Part shown: positions 10,936 to 22,901 of the stretch, one piece after another | Position numbering within the stretch: position 1 is the first letter of the stretch | How the letters are laid out: the number at the start of each line of letters is the position of its first letter | DNA from: Globisporangium splendens | Lineage: Eukaryota; Oomycota; Peronosporomycetes; Pythiales; Pythiaceae | Assembly: GCA_006386115.1 (NCBI GenBank) | Contig: VFIW01000005.1 | Span: 248,001 to 312,000, forward strand | Length of the DNA: 64,000 nt | Direction: 5' to 3' | Notes under the pieces: generated by a model | Databases searched by the model: none | Seen by the model: the letters and a program-made list of their open reading frames with translations, nothing else | What the model was told of the DNA's origin: nothing | Translations under genes and position numbers: made by a program

Positions 10936-13900
10936 TTACGTTGAGGGGAGCGTACAAATTGCGATGTACCCTTGCATCCATTCTTTGTTTGCCAGGATAT
11001 CCTTCTTCTCTGGGCGAAATTGCCGATACACGTCGGTGATGTTCTTTGTCAGCGTATCGCAGAGCTCTCCTATGCGTTTGCTTCCTTGCACACTCTGACT
11101 CAGGACTTGCAGCTCGGCGATAAACTTGTTGACGCCGCCGCATCCTATCCGACGATCCTTTCCACCTTTCTTCAAAAGCTGCCACCACGCATCGTCGTCT
11201 AATACTTCTTGAAGCATTGCCTCTAGAACCATCGTCGCAAACAGCACCTGGTCTTCGCCACGATCGTAGTCTTCATCTTGCTCGCTGTTCTGCTTCCCCT
11301 CGCGACGAAGGTACTTGCGAAGCCCTTTTTCAAGCCGATCGTTCGACACACCGTCCAAATCTTTCATGAGAGTCGCGACAAACAAAGTGCTAGCCTCTTT
11401 TTTGTTGCTACCGCTGGTGCTGTTCGTTATATTCGCCGTAACTGACCCCACATCTGGAAGCTGCTCTTCGGAGAGATCCATATCCTGCCAGCGAATCGAC
11501 ATCTTCAAAATGGACTGTGCGCAACATTGAATTCCGACTGCCACTACTTCACGCCACAATTGCGCATTCTGGAAAAATCAAATCATAGAATAGAGTCTTG
11601 ACGTGAGATAATTTGACACTACTCACAGCAGTAGGCGGAACAAAATGGGAAAGCACTGCTCTTTACCTCAGGATCAACTTCGCGATTCTGTAAGGCTGCT
11701 TTCGGTAGGTATTCTTGAAGGATGTGCGTTGATCGTGCAGCACAATCGTCGTGGATGCACGCCACATTCGTGAGAATACCGACAATCTGCTTCAGTCGTA
11801 GCGATCCCGACATTTTTGGATTGTCAAGGTACTTCTTCACTTCGATCGTATATCGAATCAGAAGTTCATCTGCCTCGAGAACAACGGCATCGTGTACCTC
11901 CGGTAAGCTGTACATCAACAACGTTAGCATCAACTGTTTGTCCAACGCGTCAGTATTTTGCTGCGTGAACGTACTAGGAAGTCGCACACGATGGATTAAG
12001 GACTCGCTGGATGTCTCGAAGGAATTGCTGCACCATGCTGTAAAAGGAGCGAGCGCTTTGCGTCAAGATGATTTCGCAGTCGTGCTTGTTTTCCGTGTCT
12101 CGAATCGTTCGCTTCACCATTTCCCAGCGCTCCCGCTTGATTTCTTCTCTCATCGTGGCTTTGATCGAGCCGCCATAGTTGCTCAGGAATGACACGAGCC
12201 CTTTGATGAGGTGAGGTGCGAGGCAATGCGCAGTCGGTAGCCCCGCGAGTTCAAGCTGCCGTGACCCATAAAACACGTAACGAAGAGCACTCGAGACGTA
12301 CTCGGCGACGTTTTTGAACTCGGCAACATCGATCGCAACGCAATTTGCCGATGACGACGAGGAGTGATCTCGCAGATCGTTTGGGAAAATGTGGCAAATG
12401 ATCTCATTCGCAAACCGCTCCAGTTGAGACGAGATCCACACGGTCAGCGAGATAAAATGCACGCTCTCTTGACCTCGGAAGCTAAACGTGCAAAACGATA
12501 TACGGTTCATGATCAAAGTGCTGTCGTAACCACCTTTTCACCAGCTAGGTGGTTTCATCATTCGTACCTTTGCTCATAGTCTTCGTAGCACACAAGCAGC
12601 GACGTGAAGAACGTGCGCGACAAATTGATCACGTAGCTGAGCGCGTTTCCATACGACGGTACATGTCGAAGCTGGAGTGCTATGCGCACGGAGTAGTTCT
12701 GAAGGCACATCTCGGTCGCTAAATTCGCTTCGCCAAGTTGAATCAAGAACTTCAAATGATCTTCTTTCTTGTGCATCCGTTCAGAGGTTTGCATGGACGA
12801 ATTGAAATCTTCCACGAGGCGTCCAATAAACTGCTGCAGCAACTGGTCAATCTGCCATTGTCGCAAATAGTGTCAGTTGAGAGCCTGTTCACTTTGTATG
12901 CCTTTCAAATAGTAAACATTGAAAGTTATACGCGTACGTACTTTGGTCTGCTGTTGCTCCGACACAGAGTCGCCGTGTTGTGTAGTTTGCTTCTGCTTGA
13001 GTTCTAGGATGAGGCGAGCAAACTGGTCGTAGTTTCGTTCGTGCAAGTACACTTCGAGGTCGTGGATGAAACCATCGAGGGCTTTGCTCCTGGAGCGCTC
13101 TTGCAGCTGCTTCTCTGCGAGTTCGTACCCAGGCGGTTCTTTTTTCACTGTAAGCAAAACCAAACACGAACAGCGTATCATTAGAAGCATGCCTCGTTCA
13201 TTCATCTCTCACATAGCAGCTCGTACCAGTTGATAAATCCAAGGACACGCCTTGGAGGGACTGAATCGAGCGCTTGCAATCCAAGACGAGGGATTTAAGT
13301 TGCGAGACGCTATTCTCCATTCGTTTGATCTCTGCTGACGCCTGGATGAACGACGTATAGTTGGCGCTGATTTCTTCCTTGAGCTCTTCAATCGTTTGCT
13401 CCTACACACAATTCATTATCATGAGTTTTCATCTTTGTAATTGTCCGAAATGGACGTAAAATCAGAGACAGAGCGTGCCTTTTGCACGATCAGTTTCTTG
13501 CAGTGGACATCGATCTTCTCGCTCGAGTGCTTCTTAAGAAAATCTTCGGCGTACTTGCGCGGACTGAAGTTGGCATTCCCCATGAGATCCGAGATCGACT
13601 GCGCGCGCATCGCCAAGTGGTTGCGCGGCTGTCTTTGTGCCGCGACCTCGTAGAACCTGAACCTTCCCGTGTCGTGTTCATCAAACACGTGGGATTTGAG
13701 CGGCACGATCAGTTTACCGTCGATGAGTTCTTGGCCAATGCGAAGCACGTGGTCCTGCGCGATGTCCGGGATCTGCTTCTTGATGAACTCGATGACGTCC
13801 TTGGCCGTGAACGACTTGCTGATCTGGAGCTGCCACGAGAACGACTTCTTCATCTGGTCGCAGAGTTTCGTGAGGTCCATGCCGTTCGGTCCGAGCACGG

Positions 13901-14300
13901 CGTCTTTCGCGGCGTCCTTGTCGTCTGTAGATACTCTACTGGACTCGTCTCCGTTGCTACTCCCTTGTGTTTGTGTTTTCGTGAGCGCCGCGACCGACTC
14001 GAGCGCCTGGATCCACGCATCGCGGTCCTCCGTGTGTGCTGCGCGATACTCCTTCTTCTTCTTGTAGAGCACCATGAAGAAGCCGCGCTGCGTCGCGTCG
14101 AGCTCGTGCGGCTGCACCTTGAGGATCTCGATCGTCGCGAGCGGCGCGACCTTGGGCTCGGACGACTCGATCGCGTCAAAGTACATCCAGTGCGTGGGAG
14201 TGAGGATGAAGTGCTTCTTCTTCCAGCCGCCCGTGCGCTTCTTCTCCTCCAGCACGCCCTCGTGGATCGCCGATCGGAGCGCTTCCGCGGCGCTCACCAT
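10936..14300 (-). CDS. EXO84: EXO84-like exocyst subunit with N-terminal PH and DEP domains
   Basis: Seven exons: 14300-13488 (or 13479), 13401-13227, 13147-12942, 12851-12568, 12481-12034, 11960-11667, 11568-10936; about 950 aa. Residues 12-120 form a PH domain (GVLEEKKRTGGWKKKHFIL... ending with the Trp of DRDAWIQAL). A DEP domain follows at ~150-235 (FTAKDVIEFI, GRFRFYEVA). Next comes a heptad-rich segment like the Exo84/Vps51 coiled coil (ISANYTSFIQASAEIKRMEN), then the long helical Exo84 C-terminal body. Exo84 is a subunit of the octameric exocyst, which tethers secretory vesicles at the plasma membrane. In animal Exo84 the PH domain lies after the coiled coil; here it comes first. The exon 1 junction is ambiguous: GTGCAA donor at 13487, or a GC donor 9 nt downstream. 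Confidence 0.78.
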
Positions 14301-14550
14301 GGCTGCTCTCCCCCTTCGGTTCCTTTATTGCAATGACCGCCTTTTGCAAAAAGCGCGCAACGACGCTTCAAGATGCAGAAAGCGTGGCTCTGATTGGATA
14401 AAAATGAAACAATATCAAGCTGTGGTTGGTGGGAAATGCACAAGTTGAAGCATTTTCGCATTGGCATTTTCCCCTGCAGTATTATGAACACATCTGCATG
14501 GCTCTCGCGATTCTTCCTGCGGCATTTCCTCTCTCCTCCTTTCGCTCTAA

Positions 14551-17030
14551 TCAGTTAAAGTTAAAATCCGCAAAGGCGTCAAAGTTGCTCGCAGGCGTCG
14601 TCATCGTGGCGCTTGCTGTTGACGCGGCAGGAGAAGGTGAAGACCCCATTGTTGACGCTCCAAAGGCGCCGAACGAGTCGAAGCCGCTGCTGCTGGTCGC
14701 CGAGTTGGCAGGTGAAGGCGTCACAAAGTCAACGGCACTGGCGGCAGGCTTGCCCGCCTCGAAGTCTCCGAACGCGTTGTCGAATCCTGTGGTCGTGACC
14801 GTCGTCGACGAGAACGACGAAGAAGTCGAGATCTTGGTAAATTGCATCGTCTGGAACGTAGAACTGGACGCAGGAGATGGATGGTCCTGAGGCTGGGAGA
14901 CTGGTGCAGTGCTACCATTACTGCTACTCAAGGACAGACTGGGCGCGAATGCGTTGCCTGTTGCCGTTGTCATTTCCGTGGTCTGCTGCAGCTGGAGCTC
15001 GCGTTCGAGACTCGAAAGATCGCGCTCCAGACCCTGAATCGTTTGCTTTTCGTTGTTGATCAACTCGTGCAAACTCGCCTCAATCATGCGTTTGCTTTGC
15101 AGTTCGGCGGGGTTGACGCTCTCTGTCACTGCGGAAGAAGATGCCGCCGCAGTACTTGCACGCACGCTCTCTCGTTTCATCGCGAGGGCAACGAGTTCAT
15201 GTCGCAGTTGGTCCAATTCGCGCAGTTTCTCCGCCAATGTCTCGATCGCGTGCTGCTTCTTCTCCATGTTCGCCAACGTCGCGACCACTTCTTCGTTTTG
15301 CTGCTCCAGTTGGCGCACAGCCTTCACTTCTTCTTTGTCGCTCAAAAATGGCTTGGGAGGTTGCATTTGTTGCATGCTAACACCGTAGGCTACTGGTATA
15401 CCGCCAGAAGGATGTCTGGCCGAAGGATGCTGTTGTGCTGTGCCCATTGCGCTGGGCATCTCGTTTGTTGGCGCTCCAGGGAAGCCACCAGACATCGATC
15501 CCAACAAAGAAGAGTTTGTGCGCTCGAAGCCGGCACCTGGCATTGGAGCAGGGGATTGGTGTCCCCAGCTGGAGTCTTGCTGGCCAGATGCATGCACTTC
15601 GTGACTTGGTGGCGCCACAGGCGCACCATAGAAGCTTCCTCGCGCAGATCCAGGCGGAGTCGGTTGTTGCTGAAATCCGCCATTCACACCATGGAACAAA
15701 CCTTGGTGATCTGGTGGGGCCATCGATCCTGCAGGTGAGACGCTCGGTTGCTGCTGTGTCCCACTGAAAGAGCCCAAGCGTGGAGGCTGCTCGTCAACTG
15801 CAGGAGAAAGACCCGCAAAGGGATCGCTGGAGTCCGAGCTGCTTTGTTCTTGCGGTGGAGGTGCCACGCTTGGCTGCATTGAACCACTGCGAGAAGCACT
15901 TCCGGAGCCAGCCGCACTAAAATCGCCGTGCCCAATACTTGAAGTCGACGTGAATGATCCATTGCGACTGCTGTTACTTCCAAATGCTGACTCAAGCAGC
16001 TCCTGCGGAAGTTGATGTGGTACTGGAAGCCCTCGTTTACTGGCACAGACAATCAGATGCATCGCCACGTAAAACTCCTTGATATCAAGCTTGCTGTCTT
16101 GACCTCGGTCTGCAAGTGCCCAGATCTCGCGCAGTGCCTGCAACACAGTCCAGTTGATTAGCATCACATCTCATCAATAACATCATTGGCTATCAAAGTT
16201 TGACTCACATTTCTATCGAGTCCTGACATCTGGAAAAGGCTCACCGCCTCACCGCCGAGCAAGAACCCATCGTTATCCGAGTCGTATTGTGCGAAAATGG
16301 CGTCATATCGAGCCTTTTCTTCGTCTGTGACAGCGTACGTCCCTTTCACAGGTCCACCACCACCACTCGGCGGCGCTGCTCCAGCATTAACGCCACCGGA
16401 AGTAGGGATACCGCCTGTAAAGCTGCCTCCTGCCCCTCCCATCGACATGGTCGGCGCTGCTGGAGGAGGTGGAGGCACTCCGTCTAACACTGGGAGCGGG
16501 AACGGCGACGCAGCAAGCTCAAAGAAGCGCTGGGGACTCACCGCTTCGCCACGCTGCGCCATACTAATCAGCCGCATCGCGACGTAAAACTCGTTTCGCG
16601 AGAGCTCTCCTTTCTGCTGCGAGTCTGCAATGTTCCAGATCTACAAGAGACAAATGGCCGTTGTGTTAAACATGAGCTCATAGTTAGCCTGGCGTTGACA
16701 AAGCGCGGCACGCACCTCTCTTAGCAGCTGCTTATCGGCATTCGATCTCGAGAAGAACATCACGGCGAGTCGCCCGCCGATCGCATTGCGCTTCTCTTCG
16801 TCCGCGATCGCAAACAGCACGTCGTAGTACTGCTGCTCGGCAGGCGACGGCGGGGTCCACGCGTAGATTGGCGCTCCACCACTCGCTCCGCCCATCGTCA
16901 TAGCGTTGCTCCCGGTTCTTCCCACCGTCGCGAACTGGCTGGGGGCTTGCGCGTACAGACCAGAATTCGTGCGCGCCGCATAAAACTGCTGCTGCGGATG
17001 GCCGTACGTGGCAAACTGCTGCTGGTTCAT
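14551..17030 (-). CDS. EH-domain endocytic adaptor (Eps15/Pan1-like)
   Basis: Three exons: 17030-16716, 16640-16209, 16137-14551; 777 aa. Two EH domains of about 95 residues occur. The first spans exons 1-2 (YYDVLFAIADEEKR to IWNIADSQQKGELSRNEF). The second spans exons 2-3 (YDSDNDGFLLGGEAV to IWALADRGQDSKLDIKEF); its calcium-binding-type loop DSDNDG is intact. A Pro/Gly/Ser/Gln-rich linker follows, then two coiled-coil segments at ~400-560. The tail carries acidic-Phe motifs (DPFAG, FGDFE, DAFADF) of the kind that bind clathrin adaptor AP2 ears. EH domains bind NPF peptides, and Eps15/Pan1 proteins organise early clathrin-coated pits. No actin-binding or SH3 domain is visible, so Eps15-like fits better than intersectin. 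Confidence 0.88.
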
Positions 17031-17518
17031 CGCGACACCCTCACAAGCGCCTCTATCTCTTGTGTGTGCGTGTATAGCGCGGGTGATACGGGAGGGGGGA
17101 TCACACGCAATCGCACGGTTGCCTCGCGCTTTCGTTCCTCCTTGAAGAGCTCAATGCGGCAGCGCGCCTGAAACCACCCTACCGAAGAGCGACATCTGGA
17201 TACAGTACCGCAGCGCTCTCACTAAGTGCGATGACACACGATTCTACAATCGGGGAACCTTCGCGACACTTTCATGAGATCAGCTTCAACTCGTTGAACC
17301 TTGTTGGTCTCCGTTAGGAGAAAATGTGGACCTGTCATGATGTTTTTTTTTTGTGTGTAATTGGTGTTTCTTCGATCAACGAGAAATGAGTCATGGTACC
17401 AGAGAGAATGTGCCTTGGCGTGCTCTTCATTCTTGGCATCTTTCTTTTGTTCTTTGTGCTTGATGTGTCGTTACTGTTGTGTGTCTGGTGAGGAAAGAAA
17501 AACGAAAGTACATGATTC
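17031..17518. other. Intergenic region upstream of the EH-domain gene
   Basis: 488 bp between the EH gene start and the stop of the PHD-RCC1 gene. It contains a T9 tract at 17342-17350 and TGTG-rich sequence but no supported gene or RNA. Confidence 0.4.
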
Positions 17519-19927
17519 CTACTTGCTTTTCTTGGTCTTTTTCGCATTGGAAGCCGCGTTGGGCTTTGCGGCTGGCAGACGTCCTCGTTTAGTGCCTGAT
17601 GCATAGAGTGGGGGAGGAAGCGTTTCTACCAGTCGAAGCAAGTGCAGCAAAACATTAGAACGCGGGTCCAACCACCACCACACAAACATTTGGACAGACA
17701 GCGTACCGTCGGTGAACTCAATCGCAAACACTTGGTTTGGACCTGTGAAGACTTTCTCGATCTTGGGGAGATCGGGAATCTTTGTTGGCGTGTCCAGTGG
17801 TCCAATCTGCTTCTCTCCCAAGCCCAATTGACCATACTGACCCTTGCCCCACGAGTAAACATCTCCGCTGTCGGTCAACGCGACCGAGCACTCGTCTCCG
17901 CATGCGATTTGAGCTAGCTTGCCAGTCGTACTACTGCTGAAGTGAGTGATATGAACAGGTAGTTCAATCGACTTGGTCTCGGACTCTGAATCCACCTTGA
18001 CTCCGAGTTGGCCGTTCGTGTTGTCGCCCATACCAAAAAGGCGGCCGTCTTGAAGGAGAACAAGAGTGTGTTGACCTCCACACGCAACTTGAGCCACTAC
18101 ATCGTTCATGAAAGCCTACATACATTTTATATTAGTAAACTGCTGACTCGTTTTCCCCATCCACCGACGGCTCTCTCATGCATACCTTGACAAAGCGTGG
18201 GCGAGGAACACGAAATTGGGAGCGAAAGAACTTCGATTGGCCAGGCGCTGGTGCAGGCTTTGGATGACCAAGCTGACCTGTTTTTCACCGTCACAATCCT
18301 CAGTAAGACAGCTTGACAAGTACACCGGTATACGATAAACAAGCAGGTTATTTTACCTGACTCTCCATATCCCCATGTCCACAGACCCTTCATGCTGCAA
18401 CAAACCAAACAACAGCAAACTCATTTAGCAAAACACGACCACGGAGGAGGGAGCTAGTAGTTGCATGTCTACGACAGCGCCTTACCCTGTTGTAACAGCA
18501 GCAGCATGAGATTTCCCGGCAACGAGGATACGAATATCACGACCCAGCAGAAACTCTTGAGGATCTTCGATATCTTGATTCTCCACCTGCAAGTGCATTC
18601 AATCCATGATAAACAGTCAACACGAGAGCAACCACTCCCGCCATCTTATTTGTCCAGTTACGTACACTGGTGCGGCTTGGTCCATCCTTGTTCAAAAGTT
18701 GAGGAACCCACTGGTTTTTGCCGGAGCCGTCGCCGAGTTGTCCCTGCGCATTAGCCCCCATGCTCATGAGCACACCAGGCTTTTGCGTGTTGAACTGACT
18801 GTCATCGTCCGACTCGGCCGAGGTGAAGATTGTGAAATCGTAGCCGCACGCGGCGAGCTCGACTGGAATCTCCATTTCGCGAAGCGCCGAGATCTTCTTG
18901 GGAACCTTCTTAATTTTGTTTTCCTGGTGACCCAATTGGCCAAACTCGCCATTGCCCCAAGTGTACATGTGACCTTGAGCCGTAATGGCAGCGACGAAAT
19001 CGCGACCAGCGTGAACTTGTTCAAACCTGCAAGCCATGTTCAACTTTTGGTTAACAACCGGGAATTGGCAACCCATCACGCTAATGCAAACACCAACCGT
19101 CCTTCGCTCTTCGACCGCTTGTCTTCCGTCATTGCCTCGAGCTGCATTGCACGCAAAGACGACGCCATTAGTGCATCATAGGCAATCCTTTCCCTAAGGG
19201 CAACCTCTGACACTCTCAACGCACCTTGCGGAACTTGGTCAGCTTCTCATGCACCATGTCTTGATGACCGAGTTGACCCATGCCGCCAGTTCCTGCGGAG
19301 TACAAGTTGGCGTCGTTGCAGAGAATGATCGTCGCCGTCTCGCAGCACGCGATCGTGAGCACACCGATGCCATCCAAATCGTGGACTTTGGTCGGCGTCC
19401 ACACGCTTTTCACGTCACTTGCATCTGGACCAACACCAAGCTGTAACACAATAAAAAATCTATTAATCTGTGCTTGCTCTATTAAAAATGGACACAACAT
19501 GATACTTCAACTCGGTACCTGTCCGTCCTCATTGTCCCCCCACGCGAAAATGGACGACACTGGCTTCGCACCCTCCTCTGTTGTTTGACCAACGCATGAT
19601 CACATGCTTTAGCATATACCAACACTAGCAGCATATACACATCTGCGTGCACGAATCAGGCTAGCAAGTAGTATGCGCATCCATGGACTACGCACCGAGA
19701 GCTGGAATGTGGCCGGCGCAAAACTTGCAGAACCAGTCGCCTTCTGGCACCGCGGGCTTGCGGTTGAACATGCCTTTGGGCTTCTGGTTGCAGCAGACGC
19801 AGCCGACGTGGCACATTGTATGGTAGGGCTTGTCGCATCCGTCGCAGAGCACGAGGAACTCCTCGTCGTCCTCCTTGCCGCACACGCGGCACGCGTCCTC
19901 CGTCAGTTGCATTGGTGCCATCTTCAT
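17519..19927 (-). CDS. PHD finger-RCC1 repeat protein
   Basis: Nine exons: 19927-19696, 19577-19519, 19440-19225, 19141-19098, 19026-18666, 18586-18486, 18394-18357, 18277-18186, 18115-17519; 579 aa. Every junction is GT-AG and in phase. Residues 10-75 are a PHD finger (CRVCGKEDDEEF, LCDGCDKPYHTMC, a CVCC pair, EGDWFCKFC), a reader domain typical of chromatin proteins. The rest is an RCC1-type beta-propeller with repeats such as AWGDNEDGQLGVG, GTGGMGQLGHQD, TWGNGEFGQLGHQ, GANAQGQLGDGSG and SWGKGQYGQLGLG. The C-terminus is basic (KPNAASNAKKTKKSK), a plausible nuclear signal. RCC1 propellers act as Ran exchange factors or interaction platforms; the PHD suggests a chromatin role. Whether exchange activity is present cannot be judged. 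Confidence 0.87.
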
Positions 19928-20430
19928 CCAGGTCCCTATTACGTATGGAGGCGATCAAAGTCTGCAATGTTCAGCATACGGGATCTGGCACATCCCACAG
20001 TGCGCCCCACTTGATGCTTTGGAACGACCAACTTCCATCGCAACCAAACTGAAACATGACCTTTCACAGCTTATGCGAAGCGGACAACATCACGACAGAT
20101 GTTGTGACAAGTTGAACGCTTTCCAAACATGATATTCTGCGAATATCGATAGTTTGCACTGCGAATGGCGCGGTTTCAGTTTGCAGAGGGGTTGGCGAGA
20201 AAGTGGAAGTTTGCCTGTTGCATGCCAACAGGACAGGATATCGGGGGAAACAAACGCAAACGCAGAAAGAAAGAAAAAAAGGGAAACAACCCAACGCCCC
20301 ATTCCAATCGCCTTTACGCGCGCGTGGCGGGCAGAGGAAACGAACCGAAGGCAGACACCCGAAGGAGAGACGCGCCGCGTGAGAAGCTGCTGTTGGACGG
20401 ACGACGCCACCAAGATCTGAAGTTCCAGCC
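19928..20430. promoter_or_regulatory. Divergent intergenic region, PHD-RCC1 gene and RAB1
   Basis: 503 bp between oppositely oriented start codons, presumably with both promoters. There is an A-rich run near 20265-20285. No conserved motif was identified with confidence. Confidence 0.4.
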
Positions 20431-21507
20431 ATGTCGAGAGATTAGTATGTTTTCATGTGTGTATCTGCGCGAGCGGTCGCGGTGCGGCATGCTTCCGTTT
20501 TTGCTTTCCCTTCTATGCGTCACTGGGTCGTGCGTTTATATGTGAGGTGGGTTGATGTTGATGTCTTAATGTGATGGACGATTGCAGCGATCACTTGTTC
20601 AAGTTGGTGCTGATCGGCGACTCTGGCGTGGGAAAGTCCTGTTTGCTGTTGCGCTTTGCGGTGTGTTGGTCTTGTTTTCTTTAGTGCTGTAAGGTGTGAT
20701 GGTGTTGCGGGCTCTGATGGCATTTCCTCCTGGTTTTTGTTTGCGAAGGACGATGCGTTTACAGAGAGCTATATCACGACGATCGGTGTCGACTTTGTAC
20801 GTTTCTTTCTCGATTGCAAGTCGGAAGCGATGTCTTTGTGCGTTTGCTAACAGAGTCGTGCTCATGATTGTAGCGATTTCGCACGGTGAAAATCGACAAG
20901 AAGACCGTCAAGCTGCAAATTGTACGTCCGTCTCCTCGATGAGTTTGCTGAATGGGTAGTGAGTCTGATCTGATATGGACTGTGATTGATCGTTAGTGGG
21001 ACACGGCCGGCCAAGAGCGTTTCCGAACGATCACTAGCGCATACTATCGAGGCGCGGATGGTATCATTATGGTCTACGATGTCACTAGCCAGGAGTCGTT
21101 TGATCATGTGAACGACTGGCTGAACGAAGTCAACCGATACGCAAGCGAAGGCACGTGTAAGCTGTTGGTCGGGAACAAGAGTGATATCAGCGAGAACCGA
21201 GCGGTTTCCTATGAGACGGCGAAGGCATTTGCCGACAGCCTCGCCATTCCATTCCTTGAGACCAGTGCCAAGAATGCGCAAAACGTCGAAGAAGCGTTCC
21301 TCACGATGGCGTCCGAGCTCATCACGATCCGGGAAATGGTTGGCGACTCGAACCGCGTCAAGGGCACAACGGTACGTGGCCGCTTGCTATCTCAGCGGAA
21401 TCCTTGATCGCTTCCTAACGGGCATGCTACTTTTTCCTTTGTTGCTGTACCAGCTCTCTGCCGACACCCACCGGAACGGAAACTCGACCAATTGTCCTTG
21501 CAATTAG
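20431..21507 (+). CDS. RAB1: Rab1/Ypt1-type small GTPase
   Basis: Six exons: 20431-20444, 20588-20660, 20749-20796, 20874-20921, 20997-21371, 21454-21507; 203 aa. All GTPase boxes are present: P-loop GDSGVGKS (residues 15-22), switch [21 protein letters not shown] and ETSAK. The N-terminus and effector region ([23 protein letters not shown]) are closest to Rab1/Ypt1, which controls ER-to-Golgi transport. The first exon codes only four and two-thirds residues. The protein ends NCPCN rather than the usual double Cys, so the prenylated motif is CxC followed by one residue, or a CAAX-like CPCN. The last exon's frame is fixed by the CAG acceptor at 21453. Confidence 0.9.
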
Positions 21508-21817
21508 TTGAACGATGTTGTTTTCCTCCCAGCCAACTGCGTTATTACTTTAGCGTCATTGAAGCGCAATCACCACCAATGTTCAGCGGCAGCCAGGCGC
21601 CACGTTGAGGTGCCAACTCGATATTCTCACCCCACTCCTCTCCGTTTTTTTTTTTTTTTTCACTGGCCAGCGTTAGGAAAATGTAAGCACTCCCGCATCC
21701 ATCCCTTGTGCTTTTTCTAACCACCACCTACGATAAAGACGACTTTAAGAAACCCCCAAGTAAACACGATGATCCATATCAGTAAGATGCACCAACATGC
21801 TTTGTGTTTATATACTT
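21508..21817. other. Intergenic between convergent RAB1 and carbonic anhydrase copy 3
   Basis: 310 bp containing a T16 tract at about 21645-21660. No gene is seen. Confidence 0.5.
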
Positions 21818-22901
21818 TTATCCCTGGTAATATCGCAAGAGCTTCTCGACGCTCACGGTGGATTTGTCGTCCTCGCCGTCCTGCACAAACGCGATCGCCG
21901 TGTCGGTCTCGGTCTCGCTGAAGAGCAGCGGCTCGTTCTGCATGGCGCGCTTGAGGTACTTGGCGCTCACGCGGCCGACTTCCTCGTCATGGTCCTTGGT
22001 CAGCGTGCGGATCATATTCGCCTGCAACTGCGAGCGACGCAACGGCGCCTCCGACTGGAACGAGTGCAGTTTGTAGATCGAGTTGTACTTCTTGATGTAC
22101 GACTTGAAATCGACGTCGAGCTCTTTCAGTTCACCGTCCTTGAGGTTGTACACGAGACCGTGGATACGTGGGAAGCCGTATTTCACCTGGTGGCGCTGCA
22201 CGAGACCGATCTTGAACATGTTGATGCACTGCTCGATCGTGTTGAGCTCGATCATGCGGTTCAGTCGGTCCTCCGAGTCGTCGATTTCTTGCAACTCGTC
22301 GTGGTGCAACCGACAGACTACACACAAGCATCCAGCGCATATTAGAGCGGTGACTGCGTCTGCGTAAAATCCTCGCAACTGTATACTTACCATCGCGAAT
22401 ATTGCGCAGCCAGTTGTCCAAAAGTCCCAACGACTGGTTCGCCATGGCCGCACGCACGCCACCACAGCCGTAGTGGCCACAAATAATAATATCCTTGACT
22501 TTCAAGTGCTCGACAGCGTACTGCACGACTGCCAAGCAGCTCACGTCATTCGCAACAACGAGATTCGCGACGTTGCGGTGCACAAACATCTCACCGGGGG
22601 CGAGACCCGTGATCTCTTCAGCAGGCACACGCGAGTCCGAGCAGCCGATCCAGAGATACTGCGGGTGTTGACCCACGGACGTCTTGTCAAAGTAGTCTGG
22701 ATCCAACAGCTTCTTGCCCTCGCGCCACTTGAGATTGTTCTCAAAGAGCCGCTCGAGCGTCCCCGGCAGATCGGATTCGCTGTCGCCGCCGTTCGTGAAC
22801 GCGCGAATGGAGCCATGTCTGTGAACGTGCTGCATATTGCTGCTGCGGCGCGCGACGCGCAACAGCGGAGACGTCAGCAAGGAGCGCACCAGCACAGGCA
22901 T
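21818..22901 (-). CDS. Beta-carbonic anhydrase, probably mitochondrial (copy 3)
   Basis: Two exons, 22901-22391 and 22317-21818, giving 336 aa. It is a close paralogue of copy 1, including long identical DNA stretches in exon 2, and has the same intron position and phase. The N-terminus ([21 protein letters not shown]) is an amphipathic Arg-rich presequence; an in-frame codon 21 bp upstream is TTG, so ATG 22901 is chosen. Zinc ligands are Cys87, Asp89, His143 and Cys146. The C-terminal extension is shared with the other copies. Having two mitochondrial-type copies and one cytosolic-type copy within 15 kb suggests a locally expanded family. Confidence 0.92.

Noticed and set aside
13482..14336. 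284-codon plus-strand frame antisense to EXO84 exon 1
   Set aside because: Leu/Arg/Val-rich shadow of the PH-DEP coding sequence; no start context or domain.
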